From assembly GCA_963921935.1 (NCBI GenBank), contig OY998175.1:152201309-152265308 (forward strand): a stretch of DNA of 64,000 nucleotides, read 5' to 3'. Positions 39,399 through 51,900 of this stretch are shown here, piece by piece. How positions within the stretch are numbered: position 1 is the stretch's first letter; each line of letters opens with the position of its first letter. The notes below the pieces were generated by a model. The model made no database searches. It was given only the letters and a program-made list of their open reading frames with translations, and was not told where the DNA came from. This DNA comes from Galeruca laticollis. Its lineage: Eukaryota > Arthropoda > Insecta > Coleoptera > Chrysomelidae. The translations under genes and the position numbers were made by a program.

Positions 39399-41345
39399 TC
39401 ACCTAGAATTACCGTTACTCGAATGAAAAGGATCTTCAACAATTTTATAACTTCTTGAAGAATATAAAACAAAATCATCCATCTGGACTGGTTTGGAAAT
39501 TATCGACGATTTTCGTATGTTTCGTACTTCTGATATATAATCAATACGTTTAATTGTTCGCTGGGAAACTTCAGCCTCATTCAATTCAAGAGTTTGAGTC
39601 TTCGGGCATTGTTGAGCATTTTCAAAAAAGATAACTGATTGCGATTCATCTAAGTTTATATTATGCTGTTCTGAAGTACTGCTTATCAAATTAGAAATGT
39701 TGTTTTCATTAAATACTACATCACGACTTTTAACTAATTTCTTAGTTTTTGGACATATTAATCTGTAGCCCTTCATATATTCGCAATAACCAGTGAAAAT
39801 AATTTCTTTTGATTTTGAATACCATTTCCGACGTTTCTGTTTCAGAATATGCACCATGCCTTTACATCCAAAGATTTTGAGATGACTGAGATCTGGTTTC
39901 TTTCCTGACCACAACTCTTCTGGAGTTTTATCCTGGATTCCTTTAGTTGCAGAACGATTTACCAGGTATTATGCAGTTGATACGACTTCAGCCCAAAAAG
40001 ATTTATCTAGATTTGCATGTTGCAGCATACACCTAGCTTTTTCAACAATGGTGCGGTTATACCGCTCTGCAACACCATTCTGTTCAGGTGTTAATGGCAT
40101 GAAAGTAATGGTTGAATTCCTGAATTACGTAAAAAATCTTTATCTGTACGTAACTTTTTGATGCTATATTCCTTTTGATTTTCAACCATATTTTTGAAGT
40201 ATTGTAAATTTTCCAGAACTTCATCTTTGGATTTTAAAAAATATATAAACATTTCTCGTGAAAAATCATCTACTAATATTAGGAAATATTTAGCTCCGCC
40301 AAGTGAAAGAGTTTCCATTGGACCGCATTTATCACTGTGAATCAGTTCCAAACATTTCTGTGCCCTAGGTGCTGAATTATTAAATGGAAATCTTGTTCTT
40401 TTGATTTTGAATACCATTTCCGACGTTTCTGTTTCAGAATATGCACCATGCCTTTACATCCAAAGATTTTGAGATGACTGAGATCTGGTTTCTTTCCTGA
40501 CCACAACTCTTCTGGAGTTTTATCCTGGATTCCTTTAGTTGCAGAACGATTTACCAGGTATTATGCAGTTGATACGACTTCAGCCCAAAAAGATTTATCT
40601 AGATTTGCATGTTGCAGCATACACCTAGCTTTTTCAACAATGGTGCGGTTATACCGCTCTGCAACACCATTCTGTTCAGGTGTTAATGGCATGAAAGTAA
40701 TGGTTGAATTCCTGAATTACGTAAAAAATCTTTATCTGTACGTAACTTTTTGATGCTATATTCCTTTTGATTTTCAACCATATTTTTGAAGTATTGTAAA
40801 TTTTCCAGAACTTCATCTTTGGATTTTAAAAAATATATAAACATTTCTCGTGAAAAATCATCTACTAATATTAGGAAATATTTAGCTCCGCCAAGTGAAA
40901 GAGTTTCCATTGGACCGCATTTATCACTGTGAATCAGTTCCAAACATTTCTGTGCCCTAGGTGCTGAATTATTAAATGGAAATCTTGTTTGTTTGCCTTT
41001 CATGCAGGAGTCGCAAATATCAACAATTTTGTCGGAAAAATTAATTCCAATTGCCATCTGGTTTTTTAACTTAACAAGATCTTGGAAATTAATATGTGCA
41101 AGTCTTTCATGCCATAATAAAGCATCTGAATTGGCAGAAGTTAAATAATTCAATTGAACCTGTAAAGGAATAAGATTCAACTGATAAATATTATCGACCA
41201 AATTTGCTTCGGCAACTAACTTTGCTTCCGAGTCTGAAATTGTGCATGCGTTGTTATAAAAATTAACCATAAAACCATCTTTAACAATTCTACTAATTTG
41301 TAAAGAGACCAGGTACTAGAAGAACATTTTTAACTTCTACTAACT
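39399..41345 (-). pseudogene. Copia pol, integrase part, with an internal tandem duplication
   Basis: From 41270 leftward: the pre-integrase zinc domain LLWHERLAHINFQDLVKLK with CDSCMKGK, then the integrase core LIHSDKCGPMET, KYFLILVDDFSREMFIYFL and LRTDKDFL. A region of AERYNRTIVEKARCM type follows, then GKKPDLSHLKIFGCKGMVH and the C-terminal part ending at 39399. A 592-bp exact tandem duplication (39811-40402 and 40403-40994) repeats the core and breaks the frame. It ends just where the RT part at 15800 would begin, so both may belong to one original Copia. Confidence 0.88.
39811..40994. repeat. Perfect 592-bp tandem duplication inside Copia integrase
   Basis: The block beginning GATTTTGAATACCATTTCC at 39811 repeats at 40403 with no difference that I can find. 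At the junction TTCTTTT matches both sides, so a short microhomology was probably used. Confidence 0.92.
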
Positions 41346-41950
41346 GAAAAGAATTATTACAATAAACTTGAATATTGACTGTTTCCATTCCTGCTACTGG
41401 AAGTCTGCTGTTATTGGCTACAGTGCCGTTTTAACGCATGGGCCCTGGCCCAGGGCACCCGACTTGGAGGGGCTCCCAAGCAACCCAAGTCTGAGTCTGC
41501 TTTTTACTGAACATGAAAAAAAACGTATACTTAATTGGATAAAAGTAGACTACTATAGTTACACTTATTCTTATAACCTATTTTTTAAATGTATTATTTC
41601 GATCTTTATTTTATTAACTAAATTAAAACTAATATATAATAAGCAAGAAATAACGGACACATAGGTATTATTAAATTCTATGAAAACAATGATGTATGTT
41701 GATACATCAGATAGTTTTATTGTCGAAATTCTGAACCCGCGATTTGTGACTGCGAGGGTGATTATTACAGTAATAGAACTGAAAAGGCAAAAGCACATTG
41801 AAAACCTTTCCTGTGCTGACACTAATATCATTACAGTATCAGAAATAATTGGTCTAATTGCCTGCATAACCCAGTAACCTAATACATTTTACCTTGAATG
41901 AAATGGGGTAGTAGGTTTCTTTTTTTGTGTTGTATGTGATAGCACCGAGA
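41346..41950. other. No gene recognised; GC-rich hAT-like end near 41420
   Basis: The stretch CAGTGCCGTTTTAACGCATG (from about 41420), followed by GGGCCCTGGCCCAGGGCACC, looks like one end of a hAT element; the opposite end was not found. The remainder is AT-rich with a few short frames and no protein features. Confidence 0.35.
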
Positions 41951-43552
41951 TGCCAAATCCAAATTTTCTATCTCGGCAACCTTCCGGATCATCGCCTAAA
42001 AGCGTAAAAACTGCGGAATTTTGCACTTTTTTTACGTTTGGCCAATTTTGCCCATGAAGCATAACTTTTTCATAAAAACTACTATAATCATTTTAAAAGA
42101 AAATTAAATTACCTATCTAAGACCAAAATGGTTATTATAGACCTAACAGTTTCCGAGATTTGGCTCCGCAAATAATTATTGAAATTGCCAAATTTTGTAC
42201 TTTTTTTAAAGTTAAGCCAATTTTGACCCTGAAGCATTACTTTTTCATAAGAAACAACTACAATCATTTTAAAAGTACTTTAAATTACCTACAATTTAAG
42301 ACCAAAATAGTTGTTATAGAACTAACAGTTTGCGAGATATGGCTCTTCAAAGTTCATCAAATCTTCCATCAATGCTAGTATTTCAAGTTTCGAGCTACGA
42401 GCTTGGGTCAAATTTTAAAAATAAGAATATAAAAGAATTTATTCATTACAAGAGATTGTTAGTATTATTCGAAAACAAAATTGTTATAATGAAAAGAAAT
42501 ATATCGTGAATGGTTCATAATATCAAGAGGAATTGCTACAAAGAATGAAAAGGAAACATTGAAAACAGATTTTAACTTTGCTGAAACCTCTTGGAAGGGC
42601 TATGTTGAAGATACTCTTCAGCTTCCGTGTCCATGTTCACCTTATTTTTTCAGTCCGATCAATTTTATTATCTGGAGGGCTGTCAGTGTTGACAAGCATG
42701 CCATTCTATTTCATCACCATCTAGTAGGTCATCGAGCTCGGGAGTGTTCACGTCAACGATGATATCTGGTCGATTCTCCCTGGACTGTCCACTGCATTGG
42801 CCACATACAATAGAGCACTTCAAACCTACTTTTCTGGAGCTACATTAATTGCCACATATCTTCTTACAATTGCAGGAGATCATCTGCATGAGATGCGAAG
42901 GATCCGCACCCTTTGACATCATCGTTGGGGAAAGGCCGTGTGCTGTTAGAGCCCACCCCCATTCAAGAGGATCGATATCAATACCAAGCCACATCTGTAC
43001 CTGGTGGTAGATTCTAAGTGAGTGGAGCAGCGTCTTAACTGGGAGGCAGTCCGGCCAGGTTGAAGTTTATCTTGGTTGCAGCCTTCGCAAAGAGCTGATA
43101 GCGCAAGTCATTGAGGCTTTGAGCTACTTCCACCACACAGCGAAATAAGAATATGCTCTCCTTCATCGGCTACGTCGTTACGTCTGACATGCGAGTAGGA
43201 AAAAACTGCTACTTTCTCCTTGAGGTCTGGATTCTTTTGAACTACTGCGAGCAGCTTGGATTTTCCCTGACCAAAAAAACATGAAATAGAAAAGTGATGC
43301 CTCGGGGTCAAAATTGGCTAAACTTAAGAAAATTATAAAATTTGGCAATTTTAACAATTATTTGCGGAGCCAAATCTCGGAAATTATGAGGCCTATAATA
43401 ACCATTTTGGTCTCAAATTGAAATTTACTTTTAAATTGATTATAAATATTTTTTATGATAAAGTGATGCTCCAGGGTCAAAATTGGCTAAATGTAAAAGT
43501 GCAGAATTTTGCCGATTTTCACGCTTTTTGGAGGTCGAAAATTTGGATTTAG
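41951..43552. mobile_element. DNA element with ~290-bp terminal inverted repeats and a Cys-rich ORF remnant
   Basis: The left end TGCCAAATCCAAATTTTC pairs with the right end (reverse complement TGCTAAATCCAAATTTTC). The similarity continues through two subterminal units of CCAATTTTGACCCTGAAGC and GGTTATTATAGACCTAACAG type. The clear inverted repeats cover about 41951-42250 and 43275-43552. The centre encodes, on the minus strand, a broken protein. I could not define a target duplication. Confidence 0.7.
42600..43311 (-). pseudogene. Unknown transposon-borne ORF, broken
   Basis: The minus strand reads ISCFFGQGKSKLLAVVQKNPD near 43285-43230, then LNDLRYQLFAKAATKINFNL (about 43115-43060), a TTRYRC...WLG block, and ISCNCKK toward 42870. 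This order (a short helical N-terminus, an LRYxLF block, a Trp-containing block and a Cys-rich tail) matches a dispersed insect family of unannotated transposon proteins that I recognise only by pattern. No known catalytic motif is visible. Frameshifts and stops are present. Confidence 0.5.
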
Positions 43553-44152
43553 CATTCTTAAAAATTCGAAAACTTAGCAGGGTGACTGCGCAGTTTATGA
43601 TGTTCGACACTTTCCAAACTTTACACGCTCATGGACAATAGGATGTACCCAAAATTTACGTGATTTTCTTCTTTTTCATCTTCGCTCTGAGGAATTCATA
43701 CTTCTACTGACTACATTTTGTCGTCAAGATAACTACAAAAAGTCGCTGGGCGCGGCAGGTAGCGACATTCAACCACAAACACTGCCAACTTTGACTGCAA
43801 TATGTCGCCCGTCTGATAGCGGTCATAATGTTGATGAGCAGAAACTTAGATTTATCCTCATCCGATTGGAATGTAATTTTAATACTTTACATATTAAGAA
43901 CTCCCCGATATGGATTCGAGTGTGAACCGTTGAAAAGTGTAGACGAGTTGACGCATAGCAGATCAGGTACCGGTGAGAAAGAAATTACAAGGTAGGTTGT
44001 TCTACTAATTTCCTGTGTTAAATAACACCTATCTCTTCTTGAGCTGGGGGGAAAATAAATACACATATAATTGTTCTCTTGATTATTACTTGGATCAGTT
44101 TCATTAGTTGGGTTCTAAATTAAAGGTTATAGAATAAAGGTTACAAGTTATT
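43553..44152. other. No gene recognised
   Basis: About 600 bp of ordinary sequence, slightly more GC-rich around 43740-43830 (GTCGCTGGGCGCGGCAGGTAG). It may hold the 5' end of LINE-B, whose ORF1 starts at 44153, but no promoter motif was recognised. Confidence 0.4.
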
Positions 44153-45932
44153 ATGAGTGTGGCTTCGGTGGAGTCGGATCTCTCGATTAATGAAATAGTT
44201 GATGCGGAAATGATAATGGGAGTGGAAAATATAAATCAAATAACTAATAATAGCGTTAGGTTATCAGGCGACGAGTCTGGGTTGACAGAAAAACCTGTTG
44301 TAAACAACAATAACAACATAAAAACTAGTGATAGATATTCTTGTTATGATAAGGGGTCATATGAAATATATATTGAAGCTTTAATTGAAAATCGTGATGT
44401 AGGTAATTTTAATTACTTGGCTATTGCTAGAGAAAAATTTGACTTGAAGTTGGGGGATATTCAAAGATACATAAAAAGGGCAGAAATCGCATAAGTGCGG
44501 AATTTAGGGGATTTAAAGAGGCAAATTTATCTTTAGAATCTAATAATTTAAGGGAAAGAGGGTATGAAATATTCATACCTAGGAAAAATATATCGTGTAA
44601 AGGAATAGTCAAATATATTGATAAATCTTTTTCGGATGAAACGCTAGTTAAATATTCAGATACAATAAGCCAAAAGACTAAGGTTCTGGAAGCCAAGAGA
44701 TTCATGAGGAGAGTCAAAATATCAAATAGAAATTTAGAGCAAGAGCAGTTGTCAGCTGTCAGATACACTTTTTCTGGAACCAGTCTGCCTCGTTCTGTTC
44801 TCATTGGCGGCATTGAACATCGAGTGTTACCTTATGTAATGCCAGTGCTTTAATGTTTTATTAATTGCTTAAATTACGGTCACATTAAAAAACTGTGTAA
44901 ATTCATCAAGAAACGCAAACATGTCACATCAAATGTATACATTGGGTGCGTTCTTTTTGACTGAGGTCTCAGTTAATCTCAGCTCACATCAGTAATGTGA
45001 GCGTTCTTTTTGTTTTACTCACTTTAAGTGAGCTGAGATTTTTCCTCCCCCTTCACCGATGCTGAATGTGTTGTAAGGGGGAATCAGTTGGACTTGAGTC
45101 GGAAATAAAGTGGAGGGGATGGAGAAATATTTGATTTGCTTGGTTTATTTGTAGTTTTAACCAAGGTTATTTATGGTTTTAACCATTGACATATAAACAA
45201 TAAACACACATAATCTATTTTTCTTTTGTTACAAATTTTGGATACATTAATTAACATTATTAGATGCTGATACGAATCTGGCGTATAGTTTAAATCTATC
45301 GACAGATCGCGCGCTTCAATTGAGATGTCGTTCTCTTTGGTGCTTACTCACATCACTTTATCTCAGATCACGTTAACTGAAGTGATCTGAGGTCTCAGTC
45401 AAAAAGAACGCACCTCATGTAACAGCTTGGAACATAATAGCACAGATAACAACTGCGCGGAAAAAAAAGACAAAAAGCAATTAGGGAAATTATGTCCTTT
45501 GAAAATATATCGTTTTTTGAGGGAGCAGAGAAAATTCCAAAAAATCAGCCCCGGGAACAAGGCTCTCCCAACGAGTTGACCTTGTTACCCCAAAGGGAGA
45601 CGCCTAGCATTATACCGATCAGCGGTAGAAGAGCGACACATATCCAACAAAATACACCAAAGATGAAATATAACAAAGTTGTGAAGGGAAAGAAACGAAA
45701 AAACAGTCCCATAAAAATATATGATATAAAGGAACACAACGAGCAGTTATTGTCTCCCAATGGACGAACGCAATTTTCACCTGCAAGTACGTATTATGTA
45801 CCACCATCAGAAGAAAGTGAGAATGGAGAAGAACACAATCAAGGCCCGTCTTATAGGATTTCAAGGGAAAACCCCTATATGTTACATCAAATTATGAGTC
45901 TAGCTAACTCACTTAATCATAATTATATGTAG
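44153..45932 (+). pseudogene. LINE-B ORF1 (Gag-like), split by a MITE and frameshifts
   Basis: MSVASVESDLSINEIVDAEM starts at 44153. A stop comes at 44492, but similarity continues in another frame: AVRYTFSGTSLPRSVLIGG and HRVLPYVMPV (about 44758-44850). A knuckle CLNYGHIKKLC is at about 44870, then comes the MITE (44944-45414), a CNSLEH...C stretch, and the basic C-terminus KYNKVVKGKKRKNSPIK ending at 45932. Confidence 0.7.
44944..45414. mobile_element. MITE (about 470 bp) in LINE-B ORF1
   Basis: Terminal inverted repeats of about 29 bp: GGGTGCGTTCTTTTTGACTG on the left against AGGTGCGTTCTTTTTGACTG on the right (reverse strand). GAGGTCTCAG and AGATCAC-type subterminal blocks follow, and GAGCGTTCTTTTTGTTTTAC repeats the terminus internally near 45000. 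It has no ORF. The GGGTGCGTTC end resembles PIF/Harbinger-type ends, but I could not prove a 3-bp TSD. Confidence 0.75.
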
Positions 45933-46119
45933 CATGTGCTCCAATTTATTGGTAGGTTAATAAGATCACCTGGTATAGATATAATAAATAAAGATGCACT
46001 CAAGAACACTCATGAAACAAAACAAACAAAATAGGAAATTAACAAAAAATCAGTAAAAATATTATCGTTAATAATAATAATAATTCAGCTTGAGGTTGAG
46101 CCTAAAAGCAAATTATAAC

Positions 46120-46830
46120 CAACTGAAAATATTTATATATGAAATAAAATCAGATATAATTATTTTAAATTAAAGTTGGTTAGATATGATACCTATTATT
46201 TTAATATTAAGGGTTATAGCATTTATAGGCAGGATAGATATGACGGATATTACTAACTCTAGTTAGTAATAAGATAACACATCAACCTCAGCCAATAATG
46301 AAATTTCAATCAAGTATGCAATCTCTCACAATTAAATTAAATACTTATAAACTCAGTATAGTCAATATATATAATCCTTCGGGTAACAAAATAGACAGGA
46401 AAGAATGGGAAACATTATTTGAAAATACACCAGCTCCATTGATATGCATGGGGGACTTGAATGGACATAATCAGGCATGGGGTAGTGCTATCTGTGATTT
46501 TAATGGTAGACTAATCAACTATTCTATGGAGGCATTAAATCTAACAATAATGAATAATGGTACTGTGACAAGGATGGGAAGGCCTGATCAAAATCCATCA
46601 ACACTGGATCTTATTATAGTCTCCAGGGATATAGCACCCAGTTGTGCATGGTCAGTTCATGAAGACACAGGGGTAGCGATCATTTTCCTACAATTTGCGA
46701 CTTAGATCTAGCGCAAAATAGTGGCAGTATGGTTAGGAAAAGGAATTTTAAAAAAGGTAAATGGGAAATGTATGCTAATATAATAGAAGATAGGATAAAT
46801 GAATTTACAGGGGTCAAGGTAACAAATGCT
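46120..46830 (+). pseudogene. LINE-B APE-type endonuclease, broken
   Basis: A degraded N-terminus (NQLKIFIYEIKSDIIILN) at about 46120 is followed by LSIVNIYNPSGNKIDRKEW, then APLICMGDLNGHNQAWGS (the catalytic Asn/Asp block, about 46430-46485) and TRMGRPDQNPSTLDLIIVSRDIA. The domain then shifts frame near the SDHFP-type end. Stops are present upstream of 46298. Confidence 0.8.
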
Positions 46831-47679
46831 GGAATATCGTAGAAAAACACAAGCTACAAAATTTTATTTGTAAATCGTAGGCGACTTAAGTAATCCACTA
46901 AATCAAATTTTATGTAATCTTGAGCTTAAATGCAAAAATAATATAGGGTGTACGAATTTGAATTAACACTCAAATTCCTACTGTAAATTCTTACTTTGTA
47001 TTCACCCTGTATATCAAAATTCATATATTCCACATACATCTTGAATAAAAATATAATCCCCTTCATTTATATAATATTTCTTTAACTAGACAAAATTTCA
47101 TTTCATACTCCCTTTTACAGAAAAAACACAGATAACCATTGCCTTATCTTATGTTATATCTCCACTCACTGCGTACTTCAAAGCGTTCAATTTCTTATCT
47201 CGTCATAAAAACCTCTTAGAAAAGACAGCATCGCAACAAACAACAATTTCTTTTATTCACATAAAATGCGTGCCTCGGCTGATATTTCCAACAGTTATAT
47301 ATTTTAAATCCTTACTCCCCATTGGCTACATCTTTACATGATGCTCATTGATACCACCCACTTTGAAACAACCTAGAAATAGGTAGATGACCCTATTTTA
47401 CTCACTTTTCAGTCAACCTTCGTACATAATGGTACTCTCATTATAACACCGGTGTTTTTACCGGTACAACATGATCATATGATAAAGAGATACAACATAT
47501 AGAGAAAAGTCAGTGAAATTTTTAGTTGTTTCGCAAATGAACCACATGTAACATACCGGTAACATACAAACTAGTGAAAGTGAATCATGAATTTAATTTG
47601 TTAAACCATCAAATCCTACATAAATATACGTAAATAATTCATTGTAAAACAAGATCCTTCGAGTTAAATAAAGTGTTTG
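46831..47679. other. Unassigned AT-rich insert within LINE-B
   Basis: This replaces the LINE reverse transcriptase. No ORF and no clear inverted ends were found. There is a palindromic ACACCGGTGTTTTTACCGGT stretch near 47452. Its origin is unknown. Confidence 0.4.
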
Positions 47680-48800
47680 ATGACTTCCCGCAATATTACT
47701 ATCTCAAAAACCAAAATGAGATTGTAAAACATAGGGTATTGGAGAAACAAAGAAGTGCCATACCTTATAGAGTGTATAAGAGAAAACAAAGATATTATTG
47801 CTGAGATGTATAAGTCGGAGATTAAACTTTGCGTTCAATTTAGTATTGATAACCAAGTGAACCTTAGAGTAATTTCATCGGAGTTTGGGAAAAAGGATGT
47901 GTATAGTAATCAAAGCTTTTTAAATGAATTCTCAAAAAAATATTCAGCATTTACTTGGATATATACTGATGGGTCCATTGATATTGGAACAAATAGTGCT
48001 GGCTGTGGGGTTTATATTCCAACCATAGAGTACAGGTTTGCAACAACATTACATAATTTCACTCAAATATGCACAGCAGAAATGATAGCAATAAATAAGG
48101 CGGTGTGGGATGCATTGAAAAGGAGCTAATCAATGTGTTTTTACAGACTCACAAAGCGCAATTAAAAAAATTTGAAATAATAAACTTGGAAGTGATAACC
48201 ACTTGGCATTGCAAACAAAAACTCTTATACTTGAGTCCAAGAAGGCAAAGTGTAATATAATCTTAGCATGGATACCGGGCCATAAAGAGGTTTTGGGGAA
48301 TACAGAGGCAGATAAATTGACTAAAGTATTAGGTAGTACCTGCTGATATAAAATTACATAAATATGATTATTTACCATACTTAAAATCCAAACTTAAAGA
48401 GAAACATAATAAGGAATGGAAGCGAACATTTGAAGTCAAAGGGAAATGGTATAATTCTTGTCAAAATGATTTTTCTCATAAACCTTGGTTTACCAAATTT
48501 CCATATATTGACAGAAAGCACATCACAACTATAGTTAGATTAACTGAACATTGTCTGAGCCCAGAACGTTTGTATAAAATTGGATGTAGGGAGGATTTTA
48601 TATGTGAATGTGGGCAGGTAGGAAATTTACAACAAGTTTTTCTGAAATGTCCCATAAATCAAACATACAACTATAATTTATATAATGAACTAGCTCGATT
48701 GAATTATCCAACTCCCATATCATTACCCTGCATTTTAAGCAATTTAAATTATGAATGTATTAAGGTGTTAATGAAATGTATTTACACTTTTCAAATTAAA
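47680..48800 (+). pseudogene. LINE-B RNase H domain and Cys-rich C-terminus
   Basis: AFTWIYTDGSIDIGTNSAGCGVYIP (47949-48020) and ICTAEMIAINKAVWDAL give the first acidic RNase H residues. After a frame break come TKTLILESKKAKCNIILAWIPGHKE and GNTEADKLTK (about 48215-48320), the remaining acidic and His blocks. ICECGQVGNLQQVFLKC at about 48600-48650 is the terminal Cys-rich segment. Confidence 0.8.
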
Positions 48801-48972
48801 ATATTAAATGTCCCATAAATCTAACATACAACTATAATTTATATAATGAACTAGTTCGATTGAATTATCCAACTCCCATATCATTACCCTGCATTTTAAG
48901 CGATTTAAATTATGAATGTATTAAGGTGTTAATGAAATTTATTAGCATTTTTCAAGTTAAAATATAGACTCC
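48651..48972 (+). repeat. Two tandem copies of a 161-bp unit at the LINE-B 3' end
   Basis: The CCCATAAATC block at 48651 recurs at 48812, and both copies run through TATAATGAACTAG and GGTGTTAATGAAAT. Only a few substitutions separate them. Confidence 0.85.
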
Positions 48973-48990
48973 AGTTATAATTACATAGTC

Positions 48991-51900
48991 TGCAAATAAT
49001 TATGTCAATGTATAATCTTCTTTTTGTCCTAAAAACCTGTCCTATATCCCTACCGAGACAACTTTCAATGTGCGTGCTCGGCTGTTGCCTCCGAGCGAGG
49101 AGTCTTAAACCTTTTATAACCTGGTATTGTTAACTCTATCAAAATTAACTATTAATTAAGTATATGTAAGAAAGTTTAAAGGTTATAAATGCGACGGCAG
49201 CTGTTCATCGGAGAGCATTTATGGGTGTGAACAAGGAATATATCACATAAGCCGCGGCGCCATGCAATTTTTGTTTTATAGACAAAAACAAGTCCTTGAG
49301 AAGATATAGATTTTACTAAATTGCAAAATATAAAAACTTAGTAAGGAGGTGAGGTCAAACAAAAAAAAAATATTATTTGAATAATAACAAAGATCAATCC
49401 TTTAATCAGGTTTGAGTATGTATAGAAATTTACTTACAACAAGGGGGTTAATACTCTATTGGTTTATACTAAAATATTCAAGTAAGAAAATAAAGTTAAT
49501 TAGGTCTTAATTAGTGAGTTAATAAACCTTAGATATTTCCCAGTATAACTACAATAGTGGCTTTTCAACACTATAGTACTATAGTTTACACTTTCAAAAG
49601 AAATATTTTTGTATTACATAGTATGATTGTATATTTGTTCATGGTGAAATTTATTTGATTTTAATTACTGTTATTTAAACTCCAAAATACAGTTACCCTC
49701 AGACTTTAAAAGTAATAATCGAATTAGTGAAAGTAAAAAAATAGAGAAATTTCTGGCCTGCTCGTTCTTATAGGTCCTCCAACATTTTCCTCTAAGCTCT
49801 CTTGGTCTCTAGCATATCCTCATTTGTCGTAGCAACCAAATGGAGTTCCACTACGAAGACATTACTTTTCTTTCGTTTTGGGCATGGAGTGTATACTCAA
49901 AATCAAGCACACGTCTTACCAAACAAAACGAGGAATAGACGTATTTTGCCAACAAAAGATATTTTCAAACTACCTTAGAACCCTAAAAATACAACTCTTT
50001 TTAATAACAGAAAAAAACATTCCTGATTTTGAGATGACAAAAAAAGGATGGATAAATCAAATTTGAATAGATAGGATCTTAAGTAGGCAGCACCTTATTA
50101 AAAGGGATTTTTAACCAATAACAAAAAAATTACCACAAGGTATAGGTAAAACCTGCCTCGTTTCTTGGTTTCTACCAAATGCCGATTCAAAAACTTTCCT
50201 ATCCAATCAAATAAGATCATTTGTCTCTCTCCCACAACCTAACAAATACTCTATACTTGACAAGTTCACTTGGTGGCGTAACTAGTAGGTACCAATAAAT
50301 CAAAAATACTGATTCTACCAAAAGCCAGTGGCGTATCCAAAAATCAACACGTTACACTTTGTTGTTTTGTCTTTATAGCATGTTTACAGCCAGAAGGAAA
50401 AAGAGGGAAGATAGGTGCAGTGACTCACAGACGCTTGCAAGAGCATTCCCGATAGATACATGAACCTGCGCTGGCGATATGTCGTGAAGGCGGAGGCCAA
50501 AAAACCAAAAAAAGATCTCTCTGATATGTGTGCCAAATATTACCGAAATAAAATAATTTTTACTGGTTGTTCGGGTTTCTGTCACTGACTATATTTCTCC
50601 TATGAGATGATACAACCCTCCTCTATACTTTATCATTTCAATTAGTACGTTAAGTACCACTAGTTTTGTAGCGTTTCAATGTATTTACTTTTTCATTAAA
50701 CTCTTCGCCTGATGATATTGTGCGAGTCGTTTCCATTTTATAGAAAGCTAGTCATGTATTTATATTTCGTAAAAGCTCCAAGCAATTAGACATTAATTTA
50801 AAACTTTCATTAGACATCAGTAGGAAACTATAATCACAGGAAATTTATAAAAAATACTATTTATGAGTTTATATGTATTTATTATATTAATTTTTACATA
50901 GGTATACTCTAGTAACATAATTCATCTAAACAGTTCAATACTAGATTCATTTATAATAAATGCACTTTCAGAATCATAATGTCATTTTCAGTTTAACTAC
51001 AGACTCCTCAATAATATTGAAGGTCTTTAAAATGTACTATCATCATTTTTTTTTAATTTTTAAATAATTAAAGACATTCGGTATTTTATATTAGTGTCAA
51101 ATGGTTTACATATATTTGAGTCTTTAAAATCATTTTGACTATTTAAAAGACGCGATATGTTCCATTTGTATCCCATTAATTTTTCAATGTTCTTAGTCTT
51201 TTAGTTTCAGACTTTTTCTCCAAACATTTTTGGTATACATAATATTACAAGTTCAAATATATTTAAAGAGACAACTGTATCTTCTAAATTAATTAACACT
51301 AAAGGACTTAATTCAGACTGCTTAACTGACATAAATGAGTCTGAAGAGACAATGAGACAGCTTAAGCTCGTTTTCTGTTCAACTTAGTAATTGACCAAAT
51401 AACAGAAAAGTACGATAGACAGTAGCCACTTCGTATTTAAGCAAAATTGAGTACTGAAGTACCAAATTAGTTCTAAGGATTCATATTAAATTTTTATGTA
51501 GTCGGTCCCACCAACAGATAACTGTTTATCTCTGTGGGAGTAAAAAAGAAATTGGAATGAATATGTACCGAGAATGGAAGAACAAGGACTAGGTAGTAAA
51601 GATTGCAAGATATGGAAACCAGAAAGGAAAAGAATACAAACAAGACCACTGAAAAGATTCCTTGGCAGGAAAAGTATTTGATATAACAAGTAATTTGTTT
51701 TTGTTTAAGTCAGTTTTTTGTAAACAAATTTGAGTTAAATCTATAACAGTATGGTGTCTGGAAAAATAGGAAATCATAGAAATTAGATAGTTCATAATCA
51801 ACTGAATATTTTATGATACCATCTTTGTATATTACAGTTTTCATTAATTATTATATGCTATTCAGTTTAGATTTTACAATATTATTAAGTACATATAGTG

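Larger units (their letters stand above)
44153..48990 (+). mobile_element. LINE-B: Jockey/I/R1-type non-LTR retrotransposon, RT missing
   Basis: Plus-strand order: ORF1 (44153-45932, with a MITE inside), APE endonuclease (about 46120-46720), an abrupt end at about 46830, 0.85 kb of unrelated AT-rich DNA, then RNase H (47680-48330) and a terminal Cys-rich region. The whole reverse transcriptase is missing, so this copy is deleted or rearranged and dead. Confidence 0.8.

Noticed and set aside
50272..50340. hAT-like terminus CAGTGGCGTATCC
   Set aside because: No matching inverted end or 8-bp duplication found nearby; a single short motif is not enough.
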